Source of the DNA: Siphonodentalium dalli
Lineage: Eukaryota; Mollusca; Scaphopoda; Gadilida; Siphonodentaliidae
Direction of reading: 5' to 3'
DNA: 64,000 nucleotides
Assembly (NCBI GenBank): GCA_032622095.1
Contig: CP136061.1
Location: 22,508,991-22,572,990, forward strand
Both the position numbers and the translations under genes were made by a program. Under the pieces are notes generated by a model, which worked only from the letters and a program-made list of their open reading frames with translations, made no database searches and was not told where the DNA came from. Every line of letters begins with the position of its first letter. Position 1 is the first letter of the stretch. Positions 50,965 to 63,594 of this stretch are shown piece by piece.

Positions 50965-52130
50965 TAGCTCCACCCGTTTCCGAGATCTGGTCTGCGCATG
51001 CGCGAAGCTGGCGTCGCACGGGCTCGGCGACCCGATAAAATTCGTATCCGGGGCAAGATACATTCACATGCCAAATTTCAAGTCGATAGCTCCACCCGTT
51101 TCCGAGATCTGGTCTGCGCATTCGCTAAGCTGGCGGCGCACGGGCTCGGCGACCCGATAAAATTCGTATCCGGGGCAAGATACATTCACATAGCAAATTT
51201 CAAGTCGATAGCTCCACCCAGCCCGACCCGACGTTGTCCGGGCTATTAAAAAAACAAATTTCAAGTCGATAGCTCCACCCGTTTCCGAGATCTGGTCTGC
51301 GCATGCGCGAAGCTGGCGTCGCACGGGCTCGGCGACCCGATAAAATTCGTATCCGGGGCAAGATACATTCACATAGCAATTTTCAAGTCGATAGCTCCAC
51401 CCGTTTCCGAGATCTTATCTGCGCATGCGCTGCACGGGCGTCGCACGGGCTCGCCAAATACGACAACGACGACCGCCTGGTCAAACTACACACACGTACC
51501 AAGTTTCGTCCCGATCGGTCGAGAATCGTAGATTTGTATAAATAACATACAGACATACAGACAGACAGACAGACAGACAAACAAACAGAGGTCTTCAAAA
51601 TATATTATAGACTAGCCGATGAGCCCGACGTTGTCCGGGCTATTCAAAAACCAAATTTAAAGTCGATAGCTCTACTCGTTTCCGATATCTGATCTGCGCA
51701 TGCGCGAAGCTGGCGTCGCACGAGCTCGGCGACCCGATAACATTCGTATCCGGGGCAAGATACATTCACATACCAAATTTCAAGTCAATAGCTCCATCCG
51801 TTTCCGAGATATCGTCTGCGCATGCGCGAAGCTGGCGTCGCACGGGCTCGGTGACCCGATAAAATTCGTATTCGGGGCAAGATACATTCACATAGCAAAT
51901 TTCAAGTCGATATATAGCTCCACCCGTTTCCGAGATCTCGTCTGCGCATGCGCGAAGCGGGCGCCGCACGGGCTCGCCAATACGACAACGTCCACCGCCT
52001 GGTCAAACTACACACACGTACCAAGTTTCGTCCCGATCGGTCGAGAATCGTAGATTTGTATAAATGACAGACAAACGGACAAACAGACAAACAGACAAAC
52101 AGACAGACAGACAGAGGTCTTCAAAATATA
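50965..52130 (+). repeat. Tandem arrays with nucleotide-repeat tails (SINE/Helentron-like), two units
   Basis: Units of about 120 bp contain 'tccacccgtttccgagatct', 'tctgcgcatgcgcgaagctg' and 'aaattcgtatccggggcaag' in two successive arrays. Each ends with 'accaagtttcgtcccgatcg', a (cagacaga) tract and 'cttcaaaatatat'. Between the arrays is 'gatgagcccgacgttgtccg', which marks the start of the second unit. Open frames here are repeat artefacts. Confidence 0.75.
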
Positions 52131-53384
52131 TATATGAGATTTAAGACTGGGTATATTATTTGGCTATAAAGCCATAATAAAGTGATTTATTTCGATCGTA
52201 AATCCAGTTTAAATACAACTTGCCGTGGTGACGCGGCTTATAAGAGTTGTTCTTGTTATAAGCATTTGTTTTTTTGCTATGAAAGTTTTCGCGACGATAT
52301 CTGTTCTAAAAATAGCCCCTAGAAATATCCCGCGGATGTGATAGGAATGAAGTTTACGTTAATTGATAGCAACATTTCTGGGCAGGTACCCATATGATAG
52401 AAAATAGCTGAAAACATAAAATCATTTCCCCCGTTATGCCTCCCAGAATGCAACATAATTCAAATTATAGTTTATTTTCAATGGAAGGGGAATAACTCAA
52501 TATCTAAATATATAGAGTTATTCCTCTTCCATTGAAAATACTAAGGCTTTGTGTAGAAACTTCAGCACAGAAAAGAGACGTCGCTTTTAAAAAAATAACC
52601 TACATGTTCATAGTTTACTAAGTTGAAAATACAATGTTATGTAGCTTCCTCTTTCAAATGGTATATAATATTGCATATATTTTATATAATGTTATCTGGG
52701 GGTTCGAAAATTAAGTGGGCCTTTAAAGATGCATTCAGGGTTCCAGACCAATTTTTTACGATACCTATTTTACTTTTTATTAAGATTTTATTGCACAAAA
52801 TAACATGTTTGGAAGAAGACGTGCTACAAGAAAGACGCTATTTTGTCGATATTGAATTTTCTATGCATTTATTTCATTACAAGTCTGATGTTTTAGAGGG
52901 ACACCAAAACTATTATGTTAATATTTCAATAACAAAATGATATTCTTTTGCATTGATAAGTCGAGATTACAATTCAAATTTTATTATATTGTTCTCATCA
53001 TTTTTCAAACCAATCAACCAAACAAAGCAGAATAATATTTACAAATGTTAAATTAAATTATTATGTTGTTGTCGTAACTGGAGGTTCGGAACCCTATATG
53101 CATCTTTAATATTGTTGTACTATTGTTTAGCTATATCGACGAGAGCATTCACCCGCGAATATAACAATGTAGAAGCTCAGAATTGTCCCTTCATCGTGCC
53201 ACGAATCTCTACTCTAGCTAACGTCTGTATGTATCATAGTCCACAAGTACAAAATAAGGAAACTTTGAAGTTTTGACAGGGAACCTTACAAAAAGTCAAA
53301 AATAACGCGGGGAATAAATATCTCAGTTATTATCTCTTCCTTGGTAATGTATTTCACTGTAGGTGAAGGTCCTAACCCAAAATT
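52131..53384. other. Non-coding region, partial MITE
   Basis: It contains an inverted pair around 'tcaatggaaggggaataact' (52481-52545) and the right end of a TTAA-type MITE at 52722. A 105-codon open frame starting at 52623 has no recognisable domain and is AT-rich; I do not call it a gene. Confidence 0.5.
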
Positions 53385-53393
53385 TGAAGATAT

Positions 53394-53803
53394 AACCGTT
53401 TACCCAACAAACCGGCCAAAACCGGCCAAATAAAGCTGCAACAGCCTAAATTATCTTGGGTCTGTCTCAATAAAACCATACAAATATGGATATCATTGGA
53501 ACCGGCTCATTGACCACATTGTGATGGTTACAGTTATGCCCTGTGCCAATGCATTCTCTTATATATGCGAGTCGACCATAGGTCGCCTCGCATATATAAG
53601 AGAATGCATTGGCCTAAAAATGTTTTTGTTTCACACTTTTTACCATTTTTTCTTACATTCTTTAACAATTTTATAATTTTTAATGTGTTAAGCCAATGCA
53701 TTCTCTTATATATGCGAGGCGACCTATGGTCGACTCGCATATATAAGAGAATGCATTGGCACAGGGCCGTTATGTTGGGTAAAGGCTTAGGCCTAAGGGT
53801 TAA
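53394..53803. repeat. piggyBac-like MITE with palindromic core (copy 3)
   Basis: The two 70-bp palindromes at 53543-53613 and 53692-53762 flank a 78-bp AT-rich core. The outer arms carry 'gtttacccaacaaaccggcc' on the left and 'ttatgttgggtaaagg' on the right. Same family as 16913-17287, in the opposite orientation. Confidence 0.8.
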
Positions 53804-54312
53804 GTGAATTTGTGAGCGATTTCGCTTTGCGTCGCTTGCAATTATGGAATTTCTCCTCGGTATAATTAATTCGATGTTTATTACGATATCGGCCCACAAA
53901 AGGAACAGATAACAACTATGAAATATATTCCCGCGAGTTATTTTTTCGATTTAATAATGTTCCCTCTCATAACTTAAAAAAGTTCGAAGGTTTTTTACTG
54001 GTGTAATGTGATCTCTATACGTAAGCTATAATTAGCCATAGTAGAGATTCGTGGCATGATCTAGATTGCCCGTTAAATACGTCCCTCTATACTTACATGA
54101 ATCACATGTCCTATGTGCAATAACTAGCGATCTCTCGAGATACTCTCGGGTATGTGTATATTGTGTCTTGTCGCAAAATTTGAATGTTTCCCTCAGGCAG
54201 TGATACCAGTCTTTCTGTGCTCTGGAATAGGACAACAAAAAACACAAAGTCAAAGGTCAAGATCAATTTCTTCAGAACATCCGATGTGTACGCATAGTTG
54301 GTATTCACACAG

Positions 54313-56345
54313 TCGACGTAAACATCTCCGTAATAGAGACCTTTCGCAAAACTCACGTTTACGATTACGGATACGGATAGGGTACTACGTCACCAACCTT
54401 TGTGTACTTTCTAATCGTTCTCGTATTTTACTATCCGTAATAACGTTTACGATTTCATGGTTTCTAAGAAGCTCAAATAACACCTGAAATTTATTTTCTG
54501 CAATATATCACTTTACTCGGTTCGAGACTGTATATGTATATCATGTAAACCATCCAGTTGTATTGAGCTACAACCTCGGTGTGCTGTTTAGATTGACAAT
54601 CACTCTACTCGTCGTCGTGAATCTCGAGCTTCCCGCGAAATAAGATCGCTATTCACAACGGATAGTAATCGCTGGCTGCGACACAACACTTTGCAGTACT
54701 ATATAGAAGTACACTATGAAACCAGTCGCCAAAAATACACGACTGACATGGATTTGGTGGTACTAAAAGAATATTTGGCACACCCACCAACATCACCGTG
54801 TCGACTTTGTTACGATTTGATAGGACAAATCAGAAGTGATGCACATCAGCGAGCACAGCAAACTTATGTCTGATTTCCTAAACCCAAAGAGGTGATAGGC
54901 CTGGATAGGATAGGATATTTGATTCCCAATACACATACACAGAGACGTGGCGACAGGGGGGGGGTGGGGGGTGTCTCACCCTCCAACTTTGGTCAAAATT
55001 TTCAACAGTTGGAAATTTCATACCTGACACAACATTAGTTGGAAATTTTTACACCAACAATAGGTTGATAATGTTCTTGTAGTTTGATTTTCAAACAACT
55101 TATTGTGGGGAATTTATTGTTTTTGGACCAATATTTGCATATTTTCCTTCTTTTGATAAACATTTTGGACTGAAATGGCCATCAGTTAGAAATTTTCCAA
55201 CCTTAGGGGTGTCAGGTTGGAAATTTCCAACACTTGGAAAGCTTGTGTCTTGGTCCCTCCCCGTGGCCAGTCAAAAACTTCTAGTTAATTTAAGAAAATA
55301 ATATTGTCCTACATTTGGTCAAAATTGTCACTGGAATTGTCATCAGTTGGAAATTTCCAATTCTATGAATGCTTGAGGCTAGTCTAGATGCCAGGATTTT
55401 GCGATTTTCTTGTTCACGTTTAAAAAAAACTTTCGCCCGGTGTGTCCTGGTCCCTCCCCGTGGCCAATAAAAAACTGCTAATGAGTTTAAGAAAACAATA
55501 TTTTACTACATTTGGTTAAAATCGTTGACTGAACATTTCCAAACTAAGGGAGAGTATGAGGTTTGAAATTTCCAACACTAGGAAAGTTTGAGGTCAGTCT
55601 AGATGCTAGGATTTTGCGATTTTCTTGTTTAGTTTTCACAATTTTCTCACACCGGGCCGAACAACCATGATCGGCCCGGTGTGTCCTGGTCTATTGCCCG
55701 TAGTCGTGTGCACACCCCCAACGGAAACCCTCTAGCCACGTCCTGGCACATACATATTACATAATAATGATGACAATTATGGATAATTCTGTCGTAAATT
55801 GTGGGGGATGGCATAATCTGGCTAGACTGTCTTTCTGCAGAACTCGCGTTGAAATGAAATTACGGACTGAAAGGGTCTTGAAGTGGTGGCGTCGTGGTTG
55901 ATGTGAGGTCCAAATTTAGGAACCGCTCTTCCCCCATCAGCATAACGCCTATCAGTTCATCCATATGATAACAACGAACTGAATTTCCACCACATATGAC
56001 CTGGCATTTATACCTGTATTGCCATAATATATCACGAGAATCCCGGGTCGTACGTTGTGACTGGTCGAATTATTGACAATATAAACAGGTCATGATTATC
56101 GCATTGTTGCATATGAGACGATAAGTGACGTATTAAGGGACTGTATACCAAACACACGCTTTGAATTGTAAAAGTGGTACGAAATAATGATGGTACGTGT
56201 TCGTCAAAACTCTTACGCGTAGTCGTTTTGCGAATGGACTTTTTGGCCATGCGGATAGACTTACGACTACGAATAGCTATCCGTATTCGTAATCGTAAAC
56301 GTGAGGATGCGAAAGGTCTCTAATAATTATAATATTACGTCGACA
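54313..56345. repeat. Possible 2-kb element bounded by 75-bp inverted ends
   Basis: 'gtaatagagacctttcgcaa' and 'tttacgattacggatacgga' near 54328-54380 are inverted at about 56262-56335. Between them lie two imperfect direct repeats of about 190 bp (near 55250 and 55440, sharing 'ggtccctccccgtggccaa') and several 'ttggaaatttccaac' words. No transposase is visible. The open frame at 54691-54873 has no known domain. Confidence 0.5.
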
Positions 56346-57537
56346 CGAATTCATGTAAAAACCCTTTTCCAGAACAATGGGCTTCCCCCAATATCGTGAC
56401 GTCATACTGATGTCACAGACATTCCAAATAAGGAATAATTTATGCGGTTGTATTGGAATGTTACGAGAGGCAGAGATTTACAGAACACTGAATATCGGTA
56501 TCGGTTATTTGCCGCCGATCAGAATCATGCCATTTGTCAAAAGTGTTTTTCTTTAATAAAGCAGCTGGTCAAAATCAATACGACTATTAAAACTAACTTT
56601 AAATCAGTGCAACATGACCGAGTTAAACGACTATTGCGTTCGCCGTATACAGATGACACCTGAGCTATTTTTACGGGACACGCGCAGCTGTTATCGGTTA
56701 GCCAATCGGGGTTAGCGGTTTCTGGTACCGCTTCCAATCAAAACAAGGAATTTCCTGGTATATCCCCAAGTCTGGAAATAGCTTTCCGGCCAGTCCTGTT
56801 CGACTCAGATGAATTTATTTCGGCCAATTTGGCCGGTTACTTCATGTGACTTTTTCATCTGACGTGTGTGTCGGATAATTGATCTGGAGGATTTATGTAA
56901 ATGTTAGCCCAAACTACATTTCCAAGTAACGATGGTTTTGTTGTTTATTTTGAGGAATAATACCGCGTCAGATGAATTCAGCCCAAATATGTTAACAGTT
57001 GTCGTGTCAAACATTCGGCAGTAGGTTAGCGTTATTTAGTATTTGTGGATTTCCTTTAACATGGGGAAAATAGCCTACTGCGCTTGAACGAGCATGTGAA
57101 TTTGTCGTTTTTAATGTACAGCAACTTGATAATCAATAACAGAGGCATTCTCTGTCAAATAAGGTCGCTCTATTTACGGTATTAATTGCGGAACTTTCTA
57201 AAGTAAACTACGCGTAAACGGATACATACGGTAAATTATAGAATGTGCTTGAATCGGCCTAATCGCCCCATGGCCAACTCGCCCAGTCGACGTGTGTCAA
57301 CTCGGTACCTACTATAACATGTACCCGAGTCCGATTCGGAATAAAAGATGTATACGGGTGTTATATAGCGTTTGGTCCGTTGTTTCTCAATGAATATTAT
57401 TGAAATTTGGTGTATATGTCCGGGCTGGGACATGGAATACAAAAACGTTTGAATTGTTTTTAAATTTACAAATTTGTTGATTTTATTCAATTTTTTTTCG
57501 TTCTGAAAACACACTATAAAGTGTATATAATATAATA

Positions 57538-57838
57538 ACGAACACGAGACATACATAATTTATAAACTGTTAACAAAAGATATCAAATTCAATACATGAC
57601 AAAGATGACTCAGTGGAGTTTATAAAGTGAACATAAAAACAATGAGGTAAGAATCTTTTTAAGGAATGCAACTTTATTTAATGATAATAAACACATAAAT
57701 TAAAATAACAAACATGAGACATACATGATTTATAAACTGTTAACAAAAGATATCAAACTCAATACATGACAAAGATGACTCAGTGAAGTTTATAAAGTGA
57801 ACATAAAAATATTAAGGTAAGAATCTTTTTAAGCATTA
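57538..57838. repeat. Tandem duplication of about 123 bp
   Basis: 'catacatgatttataaactg' to 'gtaagaatctttttaag' occurs twice (57545-57662 and 57715-57836) with few differences. Confidence 0.85.
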
Positions 57839-59262
57839 CTAAACCGTTTAGCACAGACCACAGTCCACTTCACTCATCCGATCATCACCAAACTTCATAT
57901 TTATCTTGATATTGATCTATCAGATGAGAGCTATCAAATATGTTTTTAATTTCATAGGAAAAAATGGTCGCCATTTACGTTATATTTTATCGCGTCATGT
58001 CGATATCTAGTATTACTTAGAAATTTCACCTTTCCAGATTCATAATTGCTCCATTGACTGTAACAGATGAAATTATTCCCCTCTTCGGATAGAGTGTCAC
58101 TGAAACTTTATTTTGTCAGACTGTCTGTATAATCACTGATTATATATGGCAATAATCTGTAATAAGATGTAGCACTATTTTATTTTATATTTACATGCAG
58201 TGCTGTTTTATACATCAATTCTAATCCCCCTAGATCATCATGTGATCGATCATACATCGCGCGAGGACCTGGTTGAATTAAGGGGGGTTTTATGGATCAC
58301 TTCTGTCCTCAAGCTAGATTATACTTATGACATTTGATGGCATGTTTCTAACGTGGAGGGTTAGATATGCTTGAGAACCCACCACTCTTTAATTCACACC
58401 AAGTTCTCAGCTGTCATGTTCGGATATTAGAACCCATAGCCATGATATATGGTTTATTTTGTGTATACTAGTAATATAGTTATTTTCAGTACCTTTATAT
58501 ACCAGTACTGTGTATAACAATGCATATAAATTAATCCATGTATACATGTATATTGATTCAACGGATTCAGTGGTTTTGTCCATCAGTCTATCAAATTTGC
58601 GGGGAAAACATGGTTACAAGCAGTACACCCTGCTAAATTTCGAATTTGAATCAATTGGCGCACCCTGCAGCCAGCTTTTATTGGAGAACTTTTTCTTATG
58701 TGGATATTTTGGGTCACCGCTAGATGTGAGCCATATTTTGTTCTCAAACTGTCCTTGTGAAGACATCACTGCCAGCGGTGATCTTCAATTTTACTATTTT
58801 TATGGCTAAATAATTTGGTTGATCCTACAGACGACACCCTTGTCCGATCGTCATCAGATTCCACAATTATCTTATGGATAACCAGGGTGAGAGTAATCTA
58901 ATTTTCCCGAATTTCGTTAAAAAACATTACCACAGGCAGCAATTTGGTATCTTACTCTTTGATCCTCTTTTGCGTGACTGAATTGTTTAGCAACTGTACA
59001 GACATATCCCTCATCTGGTTTTTATATACATGTATATCTCTTCATGCGGATAGCCAGTATTACGTAGGTACTTCAACTTTCTGCATTCCTGTCATCATTT
59101 GAAATATAAAAATTTACCTGATACATGCACCCTTCAAAATTTGTTTCGTCGTATCTATTTTAATGACCCGTATGGTAATATTGATACAGATATATTTGTC
59201 AAACATTTCTTTGTACAATATACAGGTATTTAGTTTGTAACTAAATCTAGAAATATATAATA
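57839..59262. other. Non-coding region with one doubtful open frame
   Basis: An open frame at 58510-58809 encodes about 99 residues with 'YTLLNFEFES', spaced cysteines and 'LCGYFGSP', faintly like a degenerate CUB domain. I cannot support it as a gene. Nothing else is recognised. Confidence 0.35.
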
Positions 59263-60140
59263 GTAGCTCGTGGACCCCACTTCGTCCGGGATGTTCCCCT
59301 CTGATTTTCGGAGAAATGCGCGATTTAACCTTGAATTGACTATTTTAAAGGTGAAGGTCATGTCGGGGTCACGATTTGACCCGTCCAAAACACTCCCCGG
59401 ACAAAATTCACGACAAAAGTACCCGTCGAAATCCGCCCGGCTTTATACCCGATTTGACCTTGAATTGACAATTTTGAATGTCAAGATCAGGTCAGGGTCA
59501 TGATTTGACCCACCCGAAACACTCCTGGGACAAAAGTAGCAGTAGGTATCAAATTTCGTTGAAATACTTCCGTTTTACCAGATTTGACCTTGAATTGATC
59601 TTTTTGAATGTCAAAGTCAGGTCGGGATCAAGATTTGACCCGTCCAAAATACTCCCTGGAAATAATTTCCACTAGGTATCAAATTTCGTCAAATCTGTCC
59701 GGCAGTTTTCCCGGCCATAGCTAACAGACAAACAGACAGACAAATGTCCAAAATATATATTAAACTAGCTGATGTACTCGACTTCGTTCGGGCTAGTTAG
59801 GGATTTTTTTGGTGATCGCCTCCATCTGGACAGTACCCAGTATATACAGCGTCTGGCCAAACTATTGTTCAATTGGTCCAGAAACATGCCTATATCAGCA
59901 CGTTCGAGAACATGGTCCCACGTGAAATTGGACCCGTCCATATTGCTCCCGGGATCGAAGTAGTCCTACACACAAATTTTTAGTCGGATCGGTCAAGGTC
60001 CAGAAACATGCCTATGAGCGAGGTCAAGTTGACACGTTAAATACCAAATTCGAGCAGTGTTAGAGTCTATAACACATACACACATGCATTCACGCATACA
60101 CACATACATACATACATACAGACAGGTGTTTCAAAATGTA
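59263..60140 (+). repeat. SINE/Helentron-like tandem elements, two units
   Basis: Three repeats of about 115 bp share 'gatttgaccttgaattga', 'caggtcggg(a)tca' and 'cccgtccaaaa(c/t)actcc'. They are followed by (agacaaac) and 'aaaatatatattaaactagc'. A second unit starts 'tgtactcgacttcgttcggg' and ends in a (cata) tract. Confidence 0.65.
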
Positions 60141-60447
60141 TAATCGATAGCTACAACAATTCTATGGTAGATAGTTCACGGCCGACCTGATGCATGCATC
60201 TTAGTTTTCTTGTATGATATACTGAGTCGAAATTTATGTCGACTGGTATTCACACACACTGATGTGGGTGAGGGGGTTCAAGGGTGACAATTCCACGCAA
60301 CATATAAATACAAACGGGACAGATCATTGAATAAATGTACGTCAGATCGTCACTGAGACAAACAAGATCCTCCAAAATACGTTATGAAGGATAAGGGGGT
60401 ATACCCGCTATACTACGCTAAATCTACTTTAAATTAATTTCGTTCTG

Positions 60448-60960
60448 ATACCACCCCTGGTCAAATGGTCCTGCCAATATGCTATGATGATGGTGGTCCT
60501 GCTGAATTGCTATGATGCGGGTAGGGCAAACTGATGCCGTTACGAAAAAGTACCGTTATTTTTTCTAAAGTTGTCATTTTCGCGGTATTTGGCTAATCCG
60601 AGCGATTTGAGAGTGAAAAAAACAGTGTGTATGAAACATTCAAGAACATATATTTTTGAAAAATATAATAATGCTGCGCTGGTGTTTCTAAAACGACGCG
60701 AATAACCACATTGAGTACAGTCGATTTTCAACAACAAATACAACCGGTATATATATATTAAAAATATTTCGCAATAAATATGTTTTTGAATGTTTGATAC
60801 GTATAATGGCTATTCCTGTATATGTTCAGATTATCAGAACACCGTCAAAAAGACAAATTAAAAATATAGCGGTACTATTTGTTAACAGTTTCCAGTTTCA
60901 TTTGCCCTAACAGCATGATAGCAATTCAGCACATTAGCAGGACCACATGACCAGGGGTGA
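60448..60960. repeat. TIR element, CCTGGTCAARTGGTCCTGC family (short copy)
   Basis: The left 'acccctggtcaaatggtcct' and right 'gaccacatgaccaggggtg' ends are inverted, with subterminal 'gggcaaactgatgccgtta'. It is a compact 0.5-kb relative of 17332-18540. Confidence 0.75.
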
Positions 60961-61050
60961 AGCACACACTGGGAGTAGTAACATACATTAGATATTTATA
61001 ATATTACAAAATATAACGATCTTCTATCATTCTCGTGAATATCATAACTT

Positions 61051-63121
61051 AAAGGTGGATTATCTCTTCATCAACATGATCTATATAGTTTCCTGGGTAT
61101 TGAATACTAAATACGAATCGAAGACCCCTGTCCGGAAACGCGTCTGTCAATTAATATTGATCTTATTTGCTAATTTTTCGTATAAAATAACTTTGTGCCG
61201 TTCAGTAATGATCCCTGATTTTCACGACGGTCTTTTTTAATTGCGTTTTTGTTTTGTTATTTCAGTTACTTTAATAATTAAAAATAAGCATATACTACAT
61301 TCTAGGTCTTATCTACTTGATTAGTCATTAATATTACAATAGATACAATCAATCGGAGACATTTTGTGGCTCGCATTCGTTCGGAGCACCATGCAGGAGG
61401 CCTCTATCTAAGAAGTGTCCCATTAATTCAATGAAATAATATCAAAATAAAATCAATATTAATAGATAGAATCGATTCCTGACGGGATTTCCAACTCATA
61501 CAGGGGGGGGGGGGGGGGGTCAGGAAAAAAAATTACGGATACAGGGGGGGGGGGGGTCAGGAAAAAAATTACGGATACAAGGTGGAAATTTTGTGTGTTT
61601 CAGTTTTGGGGACCCACCACCCCGGGAGCGTAAGTTTTTTCCACCCAGGTCTGGGACACCCACCCGGGGCCGTAAGTTTTTTCCACCCAGGTCTGGGATA
61701 CCCACCCCCAAAATTGAGGAAAATCTTGTAAATTCTACTAAATAATGTGTTGTTGGCAGGGTAAGGGTCTCTCATTGTGTCTGCACCGGAACTGAGAGAA
61801 TGCTGATCAAGTAGACCCACAAAAAATAAACAAACAAAGCACATGGCTGAAAAATATGCCAACAAAAACAGTGACAAAACCTTTAAAAACCCAAATATAA
61901 ATGGTTATAAAGGTAAAATACCCACTTTAACAGGATAGTTGTGTCCCTTATTAGAAATAGGTTAAAATATGTGCATGTGTAAAGTAAAAACACCATCAAT
62001 TTGATTAAATAAACACAGTTCCAGTCCTCTCCATGTGGGAAATCACTGGTGAGCAATTAGGAGCTCCCCTTAAAATCATTCTAGGCGAGTGGCGAGTAGC
62101 TCTCCTACAAAATGTCGAGGCGAGTAGTATCCCAGCAGGAGATGCCGAAGGCATCTCCCGATGGCCTGAGATTACGGGAGGGGGTCAGGGGGCATCGCCC
62201 GGAAAATCAGATGCTCTGAGATTGAATCTGGAGCCTTTTAATTCTCCAATCAGTGAACAATACGTTATTATGTGCCTTAAGTCACTGTAGTCATGTATCG
62301 ACATCGACCATGTACTTCGACCACGTGGTCACTGTATTTATCGTTTATTCAATATCTTGACTGATATCATTAATATAAACAAATGAGGCCAACGGTTTTT
62401 CGGCTTTTTGACAGCTGGCCACATTGCTAATAGTACACACGCAAGTAAGTTCGTATATTTTGAAGCATGTGTATTCTGAGTTATCGACAGTATTTTATTG
62501 AACCATGTGGTCTATCTGTTTGTTGTGCAGAAATTGTATTGCCTATGTGAATCGGAATCAGTTCGATTTTGAATTAATTCCTCAATCGATTTTAGTAAAT
62601 AGCGCATATAATAAAAAGAAAACCTTCGTGTTTTGGGTGAATACCGGAATTACCTCATTCGTGGTCATAGTGAGATACCGGAATCATCACTCATGGCCTA
62701 AAGGCCACTCGTGATGATTCCAGTATCTCACTGTGACCACTCATGAGATACTTCCGGTATTCACTCAAAACAAGCAGGTATCCTCTATGTATAAAAGCCA
62801 TGATTAACTATGAGAAAAGATGAGAATGGATTTAAAATTAAAATATAGAGCCCCCCTCACTTGTATAAGGCTATATCATGCCCTACTATATGAATCTGAT
62901 TGTTTCAATTCATTTTGAAGCTGTAATTTGTCTTAGAAATGATTTTGGAAAAAAACTGCATGACATCAGAAAAAATCTGCATTCCGGGCTCGGGGACACC
63001 CACCCACCCGGTCCTTGTATCCTGTAATTTTGTTCCGACCCCTCCCCCCGGACTCATATGTATTATTTCATACCCAGGAAACTATCGAAAAATGTTACTT
63101 GAAGAGATAATCCATCTTTAA
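61051..63121. repeat. TTAA-flanked TIR element, GGATTATCTCTT family (long copy)
   Basis: TTAA then AGGTGGATTATCTCTTCA at the left. The right end is 'tgaagagataatccatct' followed by TTAA at about 63118. The inner blocks 'aagacccctgtccggaaacg' and 'agtttcctgggta' are shared with 49240-49762. The interior is enlarged by other insertions: G runs, two 'gtaagttttttccacccagg' repeats at 61629-61690, and a hairpin at 62630-62772. Confidence 0.7.
62630..62772. repeat. Hairpin element
   Basis: Inverted arms start 'tgttttgggtgaataccgga' and end 'ccggtattcactcaaaaca'. The loop is 'ggcctaaaggcc'. Several mismatches are scattered in the arms. Confidence 0.8.
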
Positions 63122-63136
63122 TACCTGTAGTATATT

Positions 63137-63594
63137 TGTGACCCGCTATATCAAATCCAGTCGTAAGTCGGGTTTGTTTTTACCCTGTGCCAATGCATTC
63201 TCTTATATATGCGAGTCGACCATAGGTCGCCTCGCATATATAAGAGAATGCATTGGCCTAACAATAGTTTATCATTTTTTTTAAATAAATGTTTCTTACA
63301 ATTTTTAGGACATAAAATAAAAAACATCCATTACCCTGCAGGGAGCCCCACACATATATAGAAGCATATAGAAGAGTGTCGTCTGCTCATGTTTGTCTGG
63401 GGCTCTGTATGGGTGAAATTATAAACTTGTTAAAGAATACAAGAAAAAATTATAAAATTGTAAAAAATTGTTAGGCCAATGCATTCTCTTATATATGCGA
63501 GGCGACCTATGGTCCACTCGCATATATAAGAGAATGCATTGGCACAGGGTAAAAAAATCCCGACTTACGACTGGATTTGATATGGCGGGTCACA
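63137..63594. repeat. MITE with palindromic core in different outer arms (copy 4)
   Basis: The outer inverted ends are 'tgtgacccgctatatcaaat' and 'gatatggcgggtcaca', plus 'cagtcgtaagtcgggtt'. These differ from copies 1-3. Inside are the same two palindromes (63187-63257 and 63475-63546). Confidence 0.8.

Noticed and set aside
52623-52940. 105-codon plus frame
   Set aside because: AT-rich, no domain, begins in MITE-related sequence.
58510-58809. CUB-domain gene
   Set aside because: Only faint spacing similarity, one open frame, no supporting exon or signal peptide.
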